A DNA stretch of 64,000 nucleotides from Arabidopsis thaliana (taxonomy: Eukaryota > Streptophyta > Magnoliopsida > Brassicales > Brassicaceae). The translations under genes were made by a program, and so were the position numbers. The DNA is taken from NCBI RefSeq assembly GCF_000001735.4, contig NC_003071.7:5015151-5079150 (forward strand), given 5' to 3'. This document shows positions 23,265 through 33,264 of the stretch, one piece after another. Within the stretch, counting starts at the first letter, position 1. Every line of letters begins with the position of its first letter. The notes under the pieces were generated by a model, which was given only the letters and a program-made list of their open reading frames with translations, had not been told where the DNA came from and did not search any database.

Positions 23265-24856
23265 AGCAAAGAATGTCTAGTTGGCAAAACAATTTCCTAT
23301 CTCCAAGAGGGAAGGAAGTTTTATTAAAAGCTTTAGGCAGCCATTTCCCTACCCTCATATACCATGGCGTGTTTTAAGCTCCCCATTACAGTTTGTCAAC
23401 AAATAGCATCAGTGATGGCTGAGTTCTGGGGGAAAATAAGACAGATTCGAGAGTAATGCATTGGAAGGCTTGGGAGCATCTAAGTAAACCAAAATCTGAG
23501 GGAGGTCTAGGATTTAAAGACATAGAAGCGTTCAACATAGCCATGCTAGGGAAGCAACTATGGAGGATAATCACCAATACAGACTCCTTGTTTGGTCGAA
23601 TCTACAAGAGTAGATATTTCAGCAAATCTGATCCCTTACAAGGTCATCTTGGATCTAAACCGTCTTTTGCATGGAAGAGCATACATGCAGCTCAAGATTT
23701 ATTAAGAAACGGTATAAGAGTTGTGATTGGTAATGGATAGTCCACAAATATTTGGCAAAATTAATGGCTCCCAGCAAAACCGGCTAAGGGTGTGCAAGTG
23801 GTGAATTGGAACAGTCCACAAGTTCCTAATCTGATTCAATCTCTAAGGTATGTTAAAGACCTTCTATTAGCCAATGGAAGAGAATGTAATATGAACTTAC
23901 TACATACTTGCTTCCCTGAGGAAGTGGTTCAGCAAATTGTAAAACTTAGACAAGGAGGCAATACCTCAAAGGTTAGTTTTGCTTGGGATTACTCTAATGA
24001 TGGTTTGTATACGGTGAAGTATGGATATTGGGTTACCATGGAAGTTATTAAGTGTCAGCACACTCCTCAAGAAGTGGTACAACCTAGCATAACCCCGATA
24101 TTCCCACAAGTCTGGAAAACAGATTCTCCTCCAAAACTACAACACTTTCTATGGAGATGTGTGAGCAACTGTATTTCAGTGGCAGGAAACTTATCCTACA
24201 GGCACTTAGCAAGAGACGGATCATGTATCTTATGTCTAGCTCATGTAAAGACATTTAAACATCTACTTTTTAAGTGTGCTTTTTCTCGGCTCATATGGGC
24301 TATTTTCGTCATTCCAGCTTCACATGGAGGTGAGTGGACAGATTCTATCTACCAAAATATTTACTGTATAATGAATGTAAATCTGGTGCACCCCCATTTG
24401 GATAATGAAGAGAAAATAGGCCCATGGCTTTTATGGAGGCTGTGGAAATGCAAAAATGACTATTTATTCAAGGGGAAAGACTACACAACGCAAGAGGTAG
24501 TGAGACGAGCAAATGAGGAGGCAGAGGAATGTTGAGATCTAAGGTCTTAGATGGGCAGTGTTATCCTTGACCCGACTAAACTTCCGAAAAGTTAGATATT
24601 CGAAACTGATTCTCAACAACTGGTGTCTTTGATTAGGGGAGAAACATAAAATTATCATTTAAGGCCGATCATTCATTATATCAAACAACTTCTTCATGTT
24701 ATGAGGATTTGAAAGTTGTGTTTATACATCGAGAACGCAATAGAATGGAGGATAGAGTAGCGAAGGAGGCTCTTTCTATTGAGAATCATGTCCCTAGGTT
24801 GTACTCTGTAAGGTCATTATGGGTTAAAGCATGTGTCGAAATAGACAAAATGTAAT
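23265..24856 (+). pseudogene. LINE ORF2 C-terminal part: RT thumb, zf-RVT, RNase H tail
   Basis: Blocks in order: QRMSSWQNNFLSPRGKEVLL, LHWKAW-like MHWKAWEHLSKPKSEGGLGF, FNIAMLGKQLWRIITNTDSL, YFSKSDPLQGHLGSKPSFAW. After a stop at 23738 come the zf-RVT region (SFAWDYSNDGLYTVKYGYW, PPKLQHFLWRCVSNCISVAG, C-X2-C at CILC and H-X4-C at HLLFKC) and LLWRLWKCKNDYLFKGKDYT. A degraded RNase H end closes at a stop near 24855 (VFIHRERNRMEDRVAKEALS). Several stops and one frameshift break it. The long runs of conserved residues mark it as the youngest-looking part of the LINE. Confidence 0.85.
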
Positions 24857-24902
24857 TAAATCTTGGTTAATATTAAGTTGAAGTTGCGCCCAAAAAAAAA
24901 AA

Positions 24903-25839
24903 GTAACAGGACTAGAAACACTTCGATTCAAAATGTGGTAGGAACGCTACGATGTGAAAAAATCTAGGCCAGAATTTTACAATCCACAATGTGGTAGTTT
25001 AGACGGGGAAGTTACTTTGATATGTCGACAATGCTTCTCTGCACCAATGTTGATTATCAACTTTGGGATTCAAAAGAAATAAGGCGTTTTATCTATGGTG
25101 TGTTGCTCCAAAGGATAGACCGGTTGTATTCAATCGACTGTAGAGCAATCTTGGCAATCTAATCTAGTACTTGGAGGCTTTAGCTAGTCTTCCCGATTAT
25201 TATTCCTCCAAACTCCTTGGCTCTAACTCCTTCTTACTTCTTTTCTTCACGTTTTTTTCTTCATATTTTAGATCCAAAAGCAGTCATATTATATATAAAT
25301 AGAGAAAACTTGAAAAATATGCAAATAGCTTTAAAATGAGTTAAGACCAAATAAAAATGCCAAGAACACGGATATGAGACGATCAAAAACGTGACAGACC
25401 CATGCCATTACGTTATGCTACTATTGCTCCTCCTTAGAGTAAGCCTCGAGTATAATTGTACAAGCTGGGCAAGCTTATGCTTGCAGCCTACAAATCTATA
25501 TAAATATATTCGGTCATCAAATTATGTAAAAGTTTTGTAGTCTAGTGGTAGTGTTTGGTCTGTTTTGCCATCACCTCTCCTGTTCTGGTCTTCCACAAGG
25601 AAAAAAAACAATCTTTGATAAAAAAAACCTTATTTATCTTTGATGCTTTAATTTTTTTTAACGATTTTGTTATACATATTCATTTGTATATTTTGTTTGA
25701 TGAATTTTTTTGTAATAAATATGTATATCATGGTCTTTTTAAAGTCAATTGTAACATTATAAGACATTGGGATGGCACTATTAATCATGATTACATGTCT
25801 AGTGTAAAGAAAAGCTATTTAAACTACATGAAATGATTG
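24903..25839. other. Unassigned spacer between LINE and gypsy element
   Basis: No gene is supported. The stretch 25060-25430 has a texture like LTR/UTR sequence (TATATATAAATAGAG near 25289) but no paired copy or boundaries. A short tRNA-like string (GTAGTCTAGTGGTAGTG) near 25530 lacks the rest of a cloverleaf. Confidence 0.4.
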
Positions 25840-25844
25840 AGGTC

Positions 25845-26360
25845 TGTTGGAGCTGGATTTTCCTCCAGGAATTCATCTGCGAAGATACCAGGCCAGCCCA
25901 CTAAGCCCACCAAGCCCACCAAGTAGAGGACCTGCGCAACTGATGAGCCTACATACGCGAAAGGGTATTTGGGCCTGATAAGCCTGATCACCTGATGAAG
26001 GGAGATAAGCGAGTAATAACCTAGGAACTAACATGGAGATATTCGCGGAGTGGACCTGATATCTCGGAACTGACCTGCCGAATATCCAGGAGAATCTCTG
26101 TAGATCCCGGACGGAGCTACCACGTGCGTAGACCTATATAAGGAAGCAAGTAAGACTTGGAAGACACATTCACTCAGCTTTACATTCACACATATACTTT
26201 TACACTTGTAATCTCCTTTCACATTGTAAAAGCTATGTTCTAATCAATACAAAAGTCCATTCGTTCTTAGCAATATAAATCTCAAAGTTCTTGTGAAGAT
26301 CTAGCCCTCCTTTCTCATAATCTCAATTACAAATCTCTAGTGTTGATTTCAGAACCCACA
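25845..26360 (+). mobile_element. 5' LTR of the gypsy element
   Basis: TGTTGGAGCT...ACCCACA, followed at once by the primer-binding site. It contains ACCTATATAAGGAAGC near 26130, a likely TATA box, and a polyadenylation-like AATCAATACAAAAG downstream. Confidence 0.93.
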
Positions 26361-26380
26361 TTTGGCGCTGTCTGTGGGGA
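26361..26380 (+). other. Primer-binding site of the gypsy element
   Basis: TTTGGCGCTGTCTGTGGGGA directly abuts the 5' LTR, as in many plant gypsy elements whose site starts TGGCGCC. Assignment to a particular tRNA is uncertain. Confidence 0.7.
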
Positions 26381-26434
26381 CGGAAATAGATCCTTTCAAC
26401 ACCGAAACTAACACATCAATTGTGACCAACGATC

Positions 26435-27330
26435 ATGGATCCCAATTCATCCGATTCAACGAGATCTGGTGTACCAGTTCAGATCCCAAACGATAACGTC
26501 GTGGACGGGCACCTCCCAACGGATCTCCCTCTCGGAATCCAGGTTGATGTTATCCATGACATTAATGCGGAGAACATCTCCCAAAACTTGAATTCTGTAG
26601 GATCTGACCAAGTCCTCCCCCCCCCTCACGATATATCCTCCTAACGCAGATAACCCGGCTAAATCGTCTAATCAGGTCCCTCCAATATCTGCCAACGAGC
26701 TGGCCGAGCTTCGCTCAATGATCCTGAACCTGATCAACATAGGCAAAAATCAAGAAATTGCGCATCGCAACCTCGCCGCAATGGTGGGTCAGAAGAGATG
26801 CGACTCTACTCGCATGGCGCAGGAAGTAGAGCGTGATACTGCGGGCAAGGAAATTCCTCCCCGCTAAAACTGGGATTCCTGCCCAGATCCCCATAGATCT
26901 GACAGGTACTGTCTCCTAGACAGATCCTACTCCAAGGACTCGTCTAGACTTCGCCTCGATAGAGGTCTCACCTCCTCTCAACCAGCAGGTCGCCTTTTTT
27001 CAGGCACCCGTGCACACCCTCGTCAAAAACCCAACAATAGGGAATGAGACACGTATAACGCCTACCTTTCCAAGGCTACCGCTCCCACCTGTGCTACCGC
27101 TAGGTACTCACCTCCGAGGTACACATGGACGAGAAACAAACAACCGCGTCCAGCTCCCACGTTCCCGGGAACTCAGCACAACAACGGACCTCTACCGCTA
27201 ATCCACCATCCATTCCCCGGATACCTGGAAGCGACCTCCTAAACGGTCCCGACATAGATCGAGTGATTACGCAGCACAAACAAACGCGAACATGGCTCAA
27301 ATACATTCACGAATGCATCTAGCAGTGAGC
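26435..27330 (+). pseudogene. Gypsy gag remnant
   Basis: It starts MDPNSSDSTRSGVPVQIPND, shortly after the primer site. It is interrupted by a stop at 26642, resumes as NELAELRSMILNLINIGKNQ, and later as proline-rich text. Only the N-terminal part of a plant gypsy gag is recognisable; the core capsid region and zinc knuckle are absent, implying an internal deletion before the protease. Confidence rests mainly on position between the primer site and a clear protease. Confidence 0.6.
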
Positions 27331-27418
27331 AGTGAGCGATGCTCCCGACATAGATCAATCAATTCGATCAAAACTCATCTAGAGCAAGGCAGATTCCTAC
27401 ACAAAAGGTAAAAGCCCG

Positions 27419-27865
27419 ATGATGGGACCTGATCACAAGATCACATTCTTGGAAAGCAAAACCACTGACCTCGATAAATCTCTCGATGACGCTCTCGTTA
27501 TCCGAATCGACGTAGGCAACTACGAACTCTCCCGTCTAATGGTCGACATGGGAAGCACAGTTGACGTACTCTTCTACGACGCCTTCAAAAAAATGGGGCA
27601 CCTCGATTCCGAGTTGCAAGGCAGAAAAACGCCACTTACCGGGTTTGCTAGAGATACGACTTTTTTCCTAGGAACCATCCAGCTCCCAACCGTCGCACGT
27701 GGAGTGAGACAACTCACGAACTTCCTCTTGGTCGATAAGAAAGCTCCTTTCAACGCAATACTGGGAAGACAATGGCTACATGCCATGAAAGCCGTCCCAT
27801 CAACCTACCACCAATGCATTAAATTCCCCTCCGAGAACAGGATAGCAGTCGTATACGGCAGCTAA
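27419..27865 (+). pseudogene. Gypsy aspartic protease
   Basis: A typical plant gypsy protease frame: LVIRIDVGNYELSRLMVDMG with the active site DMGST (family DxGSS), then VDVLFYDAFKKMG, TPLTGFARDTTFFLGTIQLP and FLLVDKKAPFNAILGRQWLH. The second Ser to Thr change keeps the DxG core. It cleaves the polyprotein in active relatives. It ends at a stop soon after NRIAVVYGS, before the RT domain. Confidence 0.85.
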
Positions 27866-29092
27866 CGCAGCTCCCGAAAATGCTATATGGGTAGCTACGA
27901 GCATATCAAAAAAGCTGACCCCGTGGTACTAATGATAGAGGACAAACTCGCAGAAATCAAAACAGTCAGATCCTCCGACCCGTCTCAACGTGGAGCTCGA
28001 AAATCGCTGATAACGCAGGTCTGCATAGACGAATCAGATTCTAAATGATGCATTGAGGTAGGTCACGACCTCGACCCAGCAATACGAGAGGATCTCATAA
28101 CCTTTCTCAAGGAAAACAAAGACAGCTTTGCCTGGTCAAGCGCAAACCTCCAAGGAATAAGCCTCGAGCTAACCTCACACGAACTCAACGTCGATCCGAC
28201 CTACCGACCTATAAACAAGAAACGTCGCAAGCTAGGTCCTGAAAGGGCTAAAGCTGTGAACGATGAGGTCGACCGGTTACTCAAAATCAGATCGATAAGG
28301 GAAGTAAAATACCCTTACTCCCGCATATCGACCGATTGTCGTTAAAAAGAAAAATGGGAAGTTGAGAGTATGCATTGACTTTACCGACCTAAATAAAGCA
28401 TGTTCTAAAGACAGTTTCACACTCCCGCATATCGACCGATTGGTCGAAGCCACTGTAGGACACAAACTACTGTCCTTCATTGACACATTCTTTGGGTACA
28501 ACTAAATACTTGTGCGCCTAGACGACCAAGAAAAAACAGCTTTTATTACCGACCGAGGCATCTACTGTTATAAAGTAATGCCCTTTGGTTTGAAAAATGC
28601 CGGAGCTACCTACCAACGATTGGTGAACAGAATGTTCGCTGACCAGCTAGGTAAAACAATGGAGGTCTATATTGACGACATGCTGGTCAAATCAGCTCAC
28701 GAAAAGGACCATGTCCCAGAATATAAAGAATGCTTCAAAATCCTAAACAAATTCGAAATGAAGCTAAATCCCGAGAAATGCTCTTTCGGAGTCCAATCAG
28801 GAGAATTCCTCGGATACCCAGAATATAAAGAGGCATCGAGGCCAATCCTAAGCAGATTGCAGCCTTCATCGAAATGCCACCACCAAAAACGGCACAGGAG
28901 GTCCAATGGCTAACCGGTCGTATCGCCGCCCTCAATAGGTTCATATCTAGGTCCACCGACAAGTGCGTCCCTTTCTATCAGCTCCTCCGAAAGGAGAAAA
29001 AGTTTGACTGGAATGAGGACTGCGAACAAGCTTTTAAACAATTGAAAGCATACCTGACCGAACCATCCATACTCGCAAAACCCGAAGAATGA
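27866..29092 (+). pseudogene. Gypsy reverse transcriptase and RNase H start, frameshifted
   Basis: RT text runs through IREDLITFLKENKDSFAWS, ELNVDPTYRPINKKRRKLGP and VNDEVDRLLKIRSIREVKYP. A 22-nt copied patch disrupts the next motif. Then come VVKKKNGKLRVCIDFTDLNK, SFIDTFFGYN, TAFITDRGIYCYKVMPFGLK, NAGATYQRLVNRMF and the catalytic YIDDMLVKSA (YxDD intact). After a frame slip near 28820-28870 the RNase H lead-in reads APPPKTAQEVQWLTGRIAA-like and FDWNEDCEQAFKQLKAYLTE. A stop at 29090-29092 ends it. The catalytic Asp pair survives, but the polyprotein is broken in several places. Confidence 0.85.
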
Positions 29093-29320
29093 GAACCGAT
29101 GTACCTTCTACGTCAGATCCTTTCGTCAAAAGAATTATCCCAGTCGAAGGAATAGAACACCCGAGCATCGACCTAACAGTCAAACATGCTAGGATGGAAA
29201 CCTCGGTAACTTGCAACTTCACACGAGTAACCCGAAGCACCACCGCCGTAGCCAGAGCTCTCGCAGCAGCTGCGGAGGCAAGTGCAACGGAAGAGGAGCT
29301 AGAGCTTGAAACCCTCGAAC

Positions 29321-29375
29321 CGAAGCCCTCCTTTCTCATAATCTCAATTAAAAATCTCTAGTGTGGATTACAAAT
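29321..29375 (+). repeat. Fragment of this element's own LTR embedded in pol
   Basis: GCCCTCCTTTCTCATAATCT plus CAATTAAAAATCTCTAGTGTGGATT duplicates the last part of both LTRs (26309-26350 and 33208-33248), although it lies between RNase H and integrase remnants. This is most simply explained by template switching during reverse transcription that deleted the intervening pol. Confidence 0.8.
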
Positions 29376-29844
29376 CTCTGGGCCTACCGAACTACACCTC
29401 GCAAATTAACGCAAGAAACCCTGTTCTCTCTCGCCTATGGTCTAGAAGTAGTAATCCCTGTCGATACCATAGTACCAAAAGTGAGAAGGACCGCCAGTCC
29501 ATCTAACTCGGATCTGAACACGCAAATGTTGCAGGATAACATGGACTTCATCGATGAACGCAGAGATCAGGCAATGATCCGAGTTCAAAATTATCAACAA
29601 GCTACCGCTCGCTACTATAACTCCAATATCGAAATTCGGAGATTTGATGTGGGAGAGCTTGTTCTACGAAAAGCGTTCACCTACACGAGAGAGTGAAACG
29701 CCGGAAAGCTAGGAACCAACTGGGAAGGTCCCTATCGTATCACCGAGGTGGTACGTGACGGCGTCTATAAGCTTGAAAAAATATCAACGAAGTACCTGAG
29801 TTAAGACCTTGGAATGCCATGCATCTCAAGAAATACCACGAATA
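29361..29844 (+). pseudogene. Gypsy integrase C-terminal region
   Basis: LWAYRTTPRKLTQETLFSLA, YGLEVVIPVDTIVPKVRR, DFIDERRDQAMIRVQNYQQA and RRFDVGELVLRK are the end of the integrase core and the linker. They are followed after a stop by [20 protein letters not shown], the GPY/F module. The zinc-binding domain and the DDE active site are missing because of the pol deletion. The frame ends near KKYHE, the usual C-terminus of Tat-type pol. Confidence 0.85.
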
Positions 29845-29848
29845 GGTA

Positions 29849-30003
29849 CTTAAAAACAATCGAACTACGATAAGGCTTGATCCCTTGGTAGGGTACGTAG
29901 GCAGCTCCCCCCAAGAGCAGCCACCACTTCAATCGAACTACGATAAGGTTTGATCCCCTAACCGGGTACGTATGCAGTTCCCCCGTGAACGCTGCCACCA
30001 TCT
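29849..30003 (+). repeat. About 73-bp direct repeat after pol (two copies)
   Basis: AATCGAACTACGATAAGG.TTGATCCC and GGGTACGTA.GCAG.TCCCCC occur twice. The string GAACTACG...TTGATCCC...GGTACGTAGGCAGC is a familiar post-pol signature of plant Tat-type gypsy elements. Confidence 0.85.
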
Positions 30004-30009
30004 CAACTC

Positions 30010-30890
30010 TTCCGCTTGAATCATATCTCTTCTACAAGGAAAGCGAACATCATAACCTCCGTCAAAGAAGGATAGCTGGCTCACCTAACAAATCAACCAC
30101 CTCTCGATACCAAGCAGATCCCCTCTAGGTGACCAGACATTAGATCGTCGTTTGCTTTACCTTATTTGTACTTAACAATTTCAAGATAAGAATAAAAGAA
30201 AAATTTGATACTCAATATCATGCTTTGCAAAACAATCGTTACCACTACGATTTAAAACTCATTCGTAATCTTACGATACTTAAAGCCCAACACCCGAATG
30301 TTGGCGGATCCACTTTGTGATCTCGCTTCCAAAAAGTCGACAGTGAACCTTACCCATAAAAACACATCACTTCGACTTCATCGGAGCTCACGTACGACAA
30401 CCATATCTAACTCCTTCCTTCGCCATCAAAACGTAACATATAAAACAAGGAAAAAACCAAGGTTTCATTCGCGATCCGGCGATACCACAAGCCCAGCTTC
30501 CAAAATCTGGCAGGTCCCTTGTGTGTCCCCACTTCAACAGGTCCCCGAGATAAAACCACGCAAACTTACTTAAGTTTGAACCTACGAAGAACATATCATA
30601 TCACATCCGAAATAACTTGGATTTAAAACAAGTCCAAATATTAACCGGAACATGAACAAAACGAGGTGATCATACACCAAAATCGACAAAGTGTCAACAC
30701 GCGAACAAGAAACGAAAAGTACTTGTTAAACGAGATAAAAGCCTTCCCAGTTATAAAAGTACTTAACCGAACAAAGGATAAAACCCTTCCCAGGCACCAA
30801 GTTCAAAAAGAAACAAACAAAGGATGAAAGCCTTCCCAGGCACTAAGTCGGAAACGAAAACACAAAAGCTTAAAACAAGGAGGATAAGTA
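30010..30890. other. Gypsy non-coding spacer between pol and the antisense ORF
   Basis: No domain is visible. Near 30730-30870 the phrase AAAGCCTTCCCAG recurs about four times (AGCCTTCCCAGTTATAAAAG, ACCCTTCCCAGGCACCAAG, AGCCTTCCCAGGCACTAAG), a small degenerate tandem array with about 50-bp spacing. Confidence 0.6.
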
Positions 30891-30891
30891 A

Positions 30892-32430
30892 TCACTCCTT
30901 CGGTTCCCTGGCCGGCGTGGCGAAGACAGTACCAAGATCCTCCCCGAGACCTTCCGAAAACGCATCCTTGTTGCTCCCGAACTCATTCAAGCCGATTGGC
31001 GTTCCTTGCTCATCGACGTCCATCGGACGTACCACCGACATCTCCGACACTTGCAGGATATCCAGCTTGGTCAGAGTGAAGTCTGACACCTCCTTTGATG
31101 CGCACTTCGCCTCGAGGTCATCCAGCTCCACTTGCAACCGAGGTCTCTCCACGGTCAGATCGATAGCAGCCTTCGTGATCTGGTCGATCAAAGCTAAGTT
31201 TGACTCCACCTTGGTTGCTTGACCTTCCAGCACGGTGAACTCCTTTTGGCGACCCACTTCTCCTTGATCCCAGCTAGTAACTTCGAATACGCAGCAGCCA
31301 TGTCAACCCTAGCATCGTGAACCGCCTTCTTCGTTCCCTGCGCAATCAAAGTAAGATCCACCATTCTTTTAGAGAGCTCGTCCTTCTTTTCACTCAAGCG
31401 AAGAATCTGGTTCCTCGATGTCTGCTTATCTGCCTCCAACCCCATGATCTCCTGCTCTATGGCCCTGATCTTCTCAGCATAACCTTTCTCGAGATCTTTC
31501 GAAGTGGACAACTCCATTTTCAACCTCTCGATCTCTGCCTGACACCACAGCCAAGTCAGAACCATCATATCATCAATAAAAGATATACAAACAAACCATA
31601 ACTGAAGCATACCTGGAACGAAACCTCACGTTCCTCACCAGCCTTCACACTCGCTGTCAGCTACTAGATGAGGGTCTTCCCTTCTTCGAGCTCGCTTGCC
31701 GAGGGAACCTTGCTCAGATGTTGCTCATAGAGAGCAACCAACTTGTTCGTAATAGCTATCGCCTGCCAAAGACAAAACAGCAATTAGAACTGACATAAGA
31801 ATGGAATCAGAAGGAGGCAGTTATCGATTATTACCTTGCCCTCGTTCGCCATCATGTCAGCATAAGCCGCCGCCTTGGCCATGTTCTTCACATCGGGAAC
31901 CTAGCAGTTCCTCCCTTTGATGTGGCGAAGCAGATTCGCCAACCCAGCCTCGTCTTCGACGATCGGATGATCACGGTCGTGAGTGTAAGACCAATGGAAG
32001 GGCCTGCTTCCCGCTGACCCTCCACCAGAATTGGACTTCTACCTCACTTCTTGAGACCGGTTCAAACCTTGAAAGGAAGACCTGCCCCAACCTCTTGATC
32101 CTCGGCCTCTGCCTTGGGACCTACCAGATGACCGCCTGTCTGCGGACACAGCTGCCTCCGGGTTAGCTGCCGCAGGTGCACCATCAGCACGAACAGCTCA
32201 GCTGCCGGGCGCACCTCCGGTAGGATCCGAGCTCTCTTCGGAGAAGTCAGTGCACCATCAGCACGAACAGCTCCAGATGGCTCAGAGACCTGAGCGACCT
32301 GATTGTTATCTGCCCGATCCGCTGCAGCAGAGGTCCCGATATTAATCTCAGGGAGTGAAGGATGAGAGGCCGAGGCAAATTTGCTGGAAACATTTAGACT
32401 GTTTTGAGTTGCGGTCACTGCGGCCGACAT
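30892..32430 (-). pseudogene. Antisense intron-containing extra ORF of the gypsy element
   Basis: Read on the minus strand: the first exon starts MSAAVTATQNSLNVSSKFAS, and later HWSYTHDRDHPIVEDEAGLA and NLLRHIKG are readable. A GTAATAAT...TTTGGCAG intron lies at 31763-31834 (72 bp), then exon 2 (AIAITNKLVALYEQHLSKVP). A GTATGCTT...GTGTCAG intron lies at 31539-31612 (74 bp). Exon 3 is a long coiled coil (AEIERLKMELSTSKDLEKGY, EIMGLEADKQTSRNQ) ending with acidic text and a stop at 30892. In-frame stops (32062, and within exon 2) and one frameshift near 31230 show decay. Extra, often antisense, spliced ORFs are known in Tat elements; their function is unknown. Confidence 0.75.
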
Positions 32431-32743
32431 AAAGAAGCCATCATCACCACGGTTTTCGAGATTGCAGAGATCTCTTCCCAGCGTCTGATCTGGGCCGTCA
32501 GATGTGGTGCCCTGAAGAGACGCTCCATCTCAGCCGTCCATGTCAACAGCGACTTATCTTGCGTATCTACTCAATATCTTTCGGTTCAGGAACCTGAAAT
32601 TAAATCGTTTTTATTTAGTTTATCCTCAAAACCGACTGATCTTATCATATCTATCACCTCATCTAAAATATTTTCGCAATCTTACCAGACTAAGATGTCC
32701 GCGCATCCAGTTCGCCTACTCATTCAATGGGCTTGGGGGTAAA

Positions 32744-33259
32744 TGTTGGAGTTGGATTTCCCTCCAAGAATCCACCTGCGAAGATACCAAGCCAGCCCAC
32801 TAAACCCACCAAGCCCACCAAGTAGAGGACCTGCGCAACTGATGAGCCCACATACGCGAAAGGGTATTTGGGCCTGATAAGCCTGATCACCTGATGAAGG
32901 GAGATAAGCGAGTAACAACCTAGGAACTAACAGGGAGATATTCGAGGAGCGGACCTGATATCTCGGAACTGACCTGCCGAATATCCAGGAGAATCTCCGT
33001 AGATCCCAGACGGAGCTACCACGTGCGTAAACCTATATAAGGAAGCAAGGACGACTTGGAAGACACATTCACTCAGCTTTTCATTCACACTTATACTTTT
33101 ACATTTGTAATCTCCTTTCACATTGTAAAAGCTCTGTTCTAATCAATACAAAAGTCCATTCGTTCTTAGCAATATAAATCTTAAAGTTCTTGTGAAGATC
33201 TAGCCCTCCTTTCTCATAGTCTCAATTACAAATCTCTAGTGTGGATTTCAGAACCCACA
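32744..33259 (+). mobile_element. 3' LTR of the gypsy element
   Basis: Preceded by the purine tract GGGCTTGGGGGTAAA, same length as the 5' LTR and about 24 substitutions away from it, followed by the TSD-like AGATC. Confidence 0.93.
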
Positions 33260-33264
33260 AGATC

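Larger units (their letters stand above)
17288..24902 (+). mobile_element. LINE (L1-type non-LTR retrotransposon) split by two insertions
   Basis: In order: ORF1 with DUF4283-type and CCHC parts, ORF2 endonuclease, RT, zf-RVT and RNase H tail, ending in an A run at about 24892-24902 after TTGCGCCC. Removing the solo LTR (17431-18616) and the Harbinger element (21787-23261) restores continuous reading at both sites. Multiple stops, frameshifts and loss of the RT FADD region make it dead. The 5' end joins the hAT pseudogene, so it is 5'-incomplete or overwritten. I found no TSD for the LINE itself. Confidence 0.9.
25845..33259 (+). mobile_element. Ty3/gypsy retrotransposon, Tat-like, with two 516-bp LTRs
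   Basis: Both LTRs are 516 bp and start TGTTGG, ending ACCCACA. I count about 24 differences (about 95% identity). Flanking 5-mers are AGGTC and AGATC, a TSD with one mismatch. The primer site is TTTGGCGCTGTCTGTGGGGA (26361-26380) and the polypurine tract GGGCTTGGGGGTAAA (about 32729-32743). Inside: gag remnant, protease, RT, RNase H start, an aberrant LTR-derived patch, integrase C-terminus, a 73-bp tandem repeat and an antisense spliced ORF. The antisense ORF and repeat text point to the Tat lineage. Integrase core and connection domain are deleted, so it is non-autonomous. Confidence 0.93.

Noticed and set aside
25525..25575. tRNA-like string GTAGTCTAGTGGTAGTG
   Set aside because: No acceptor stem, anticodon arm or B-box with proper spacing could be found.
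30298..30594. Overlapping open frames on both strands after gypsy pol
   Set aside because: No similarity to gag, pol or the antisense ORF; the region is the element's untranslated spacer.
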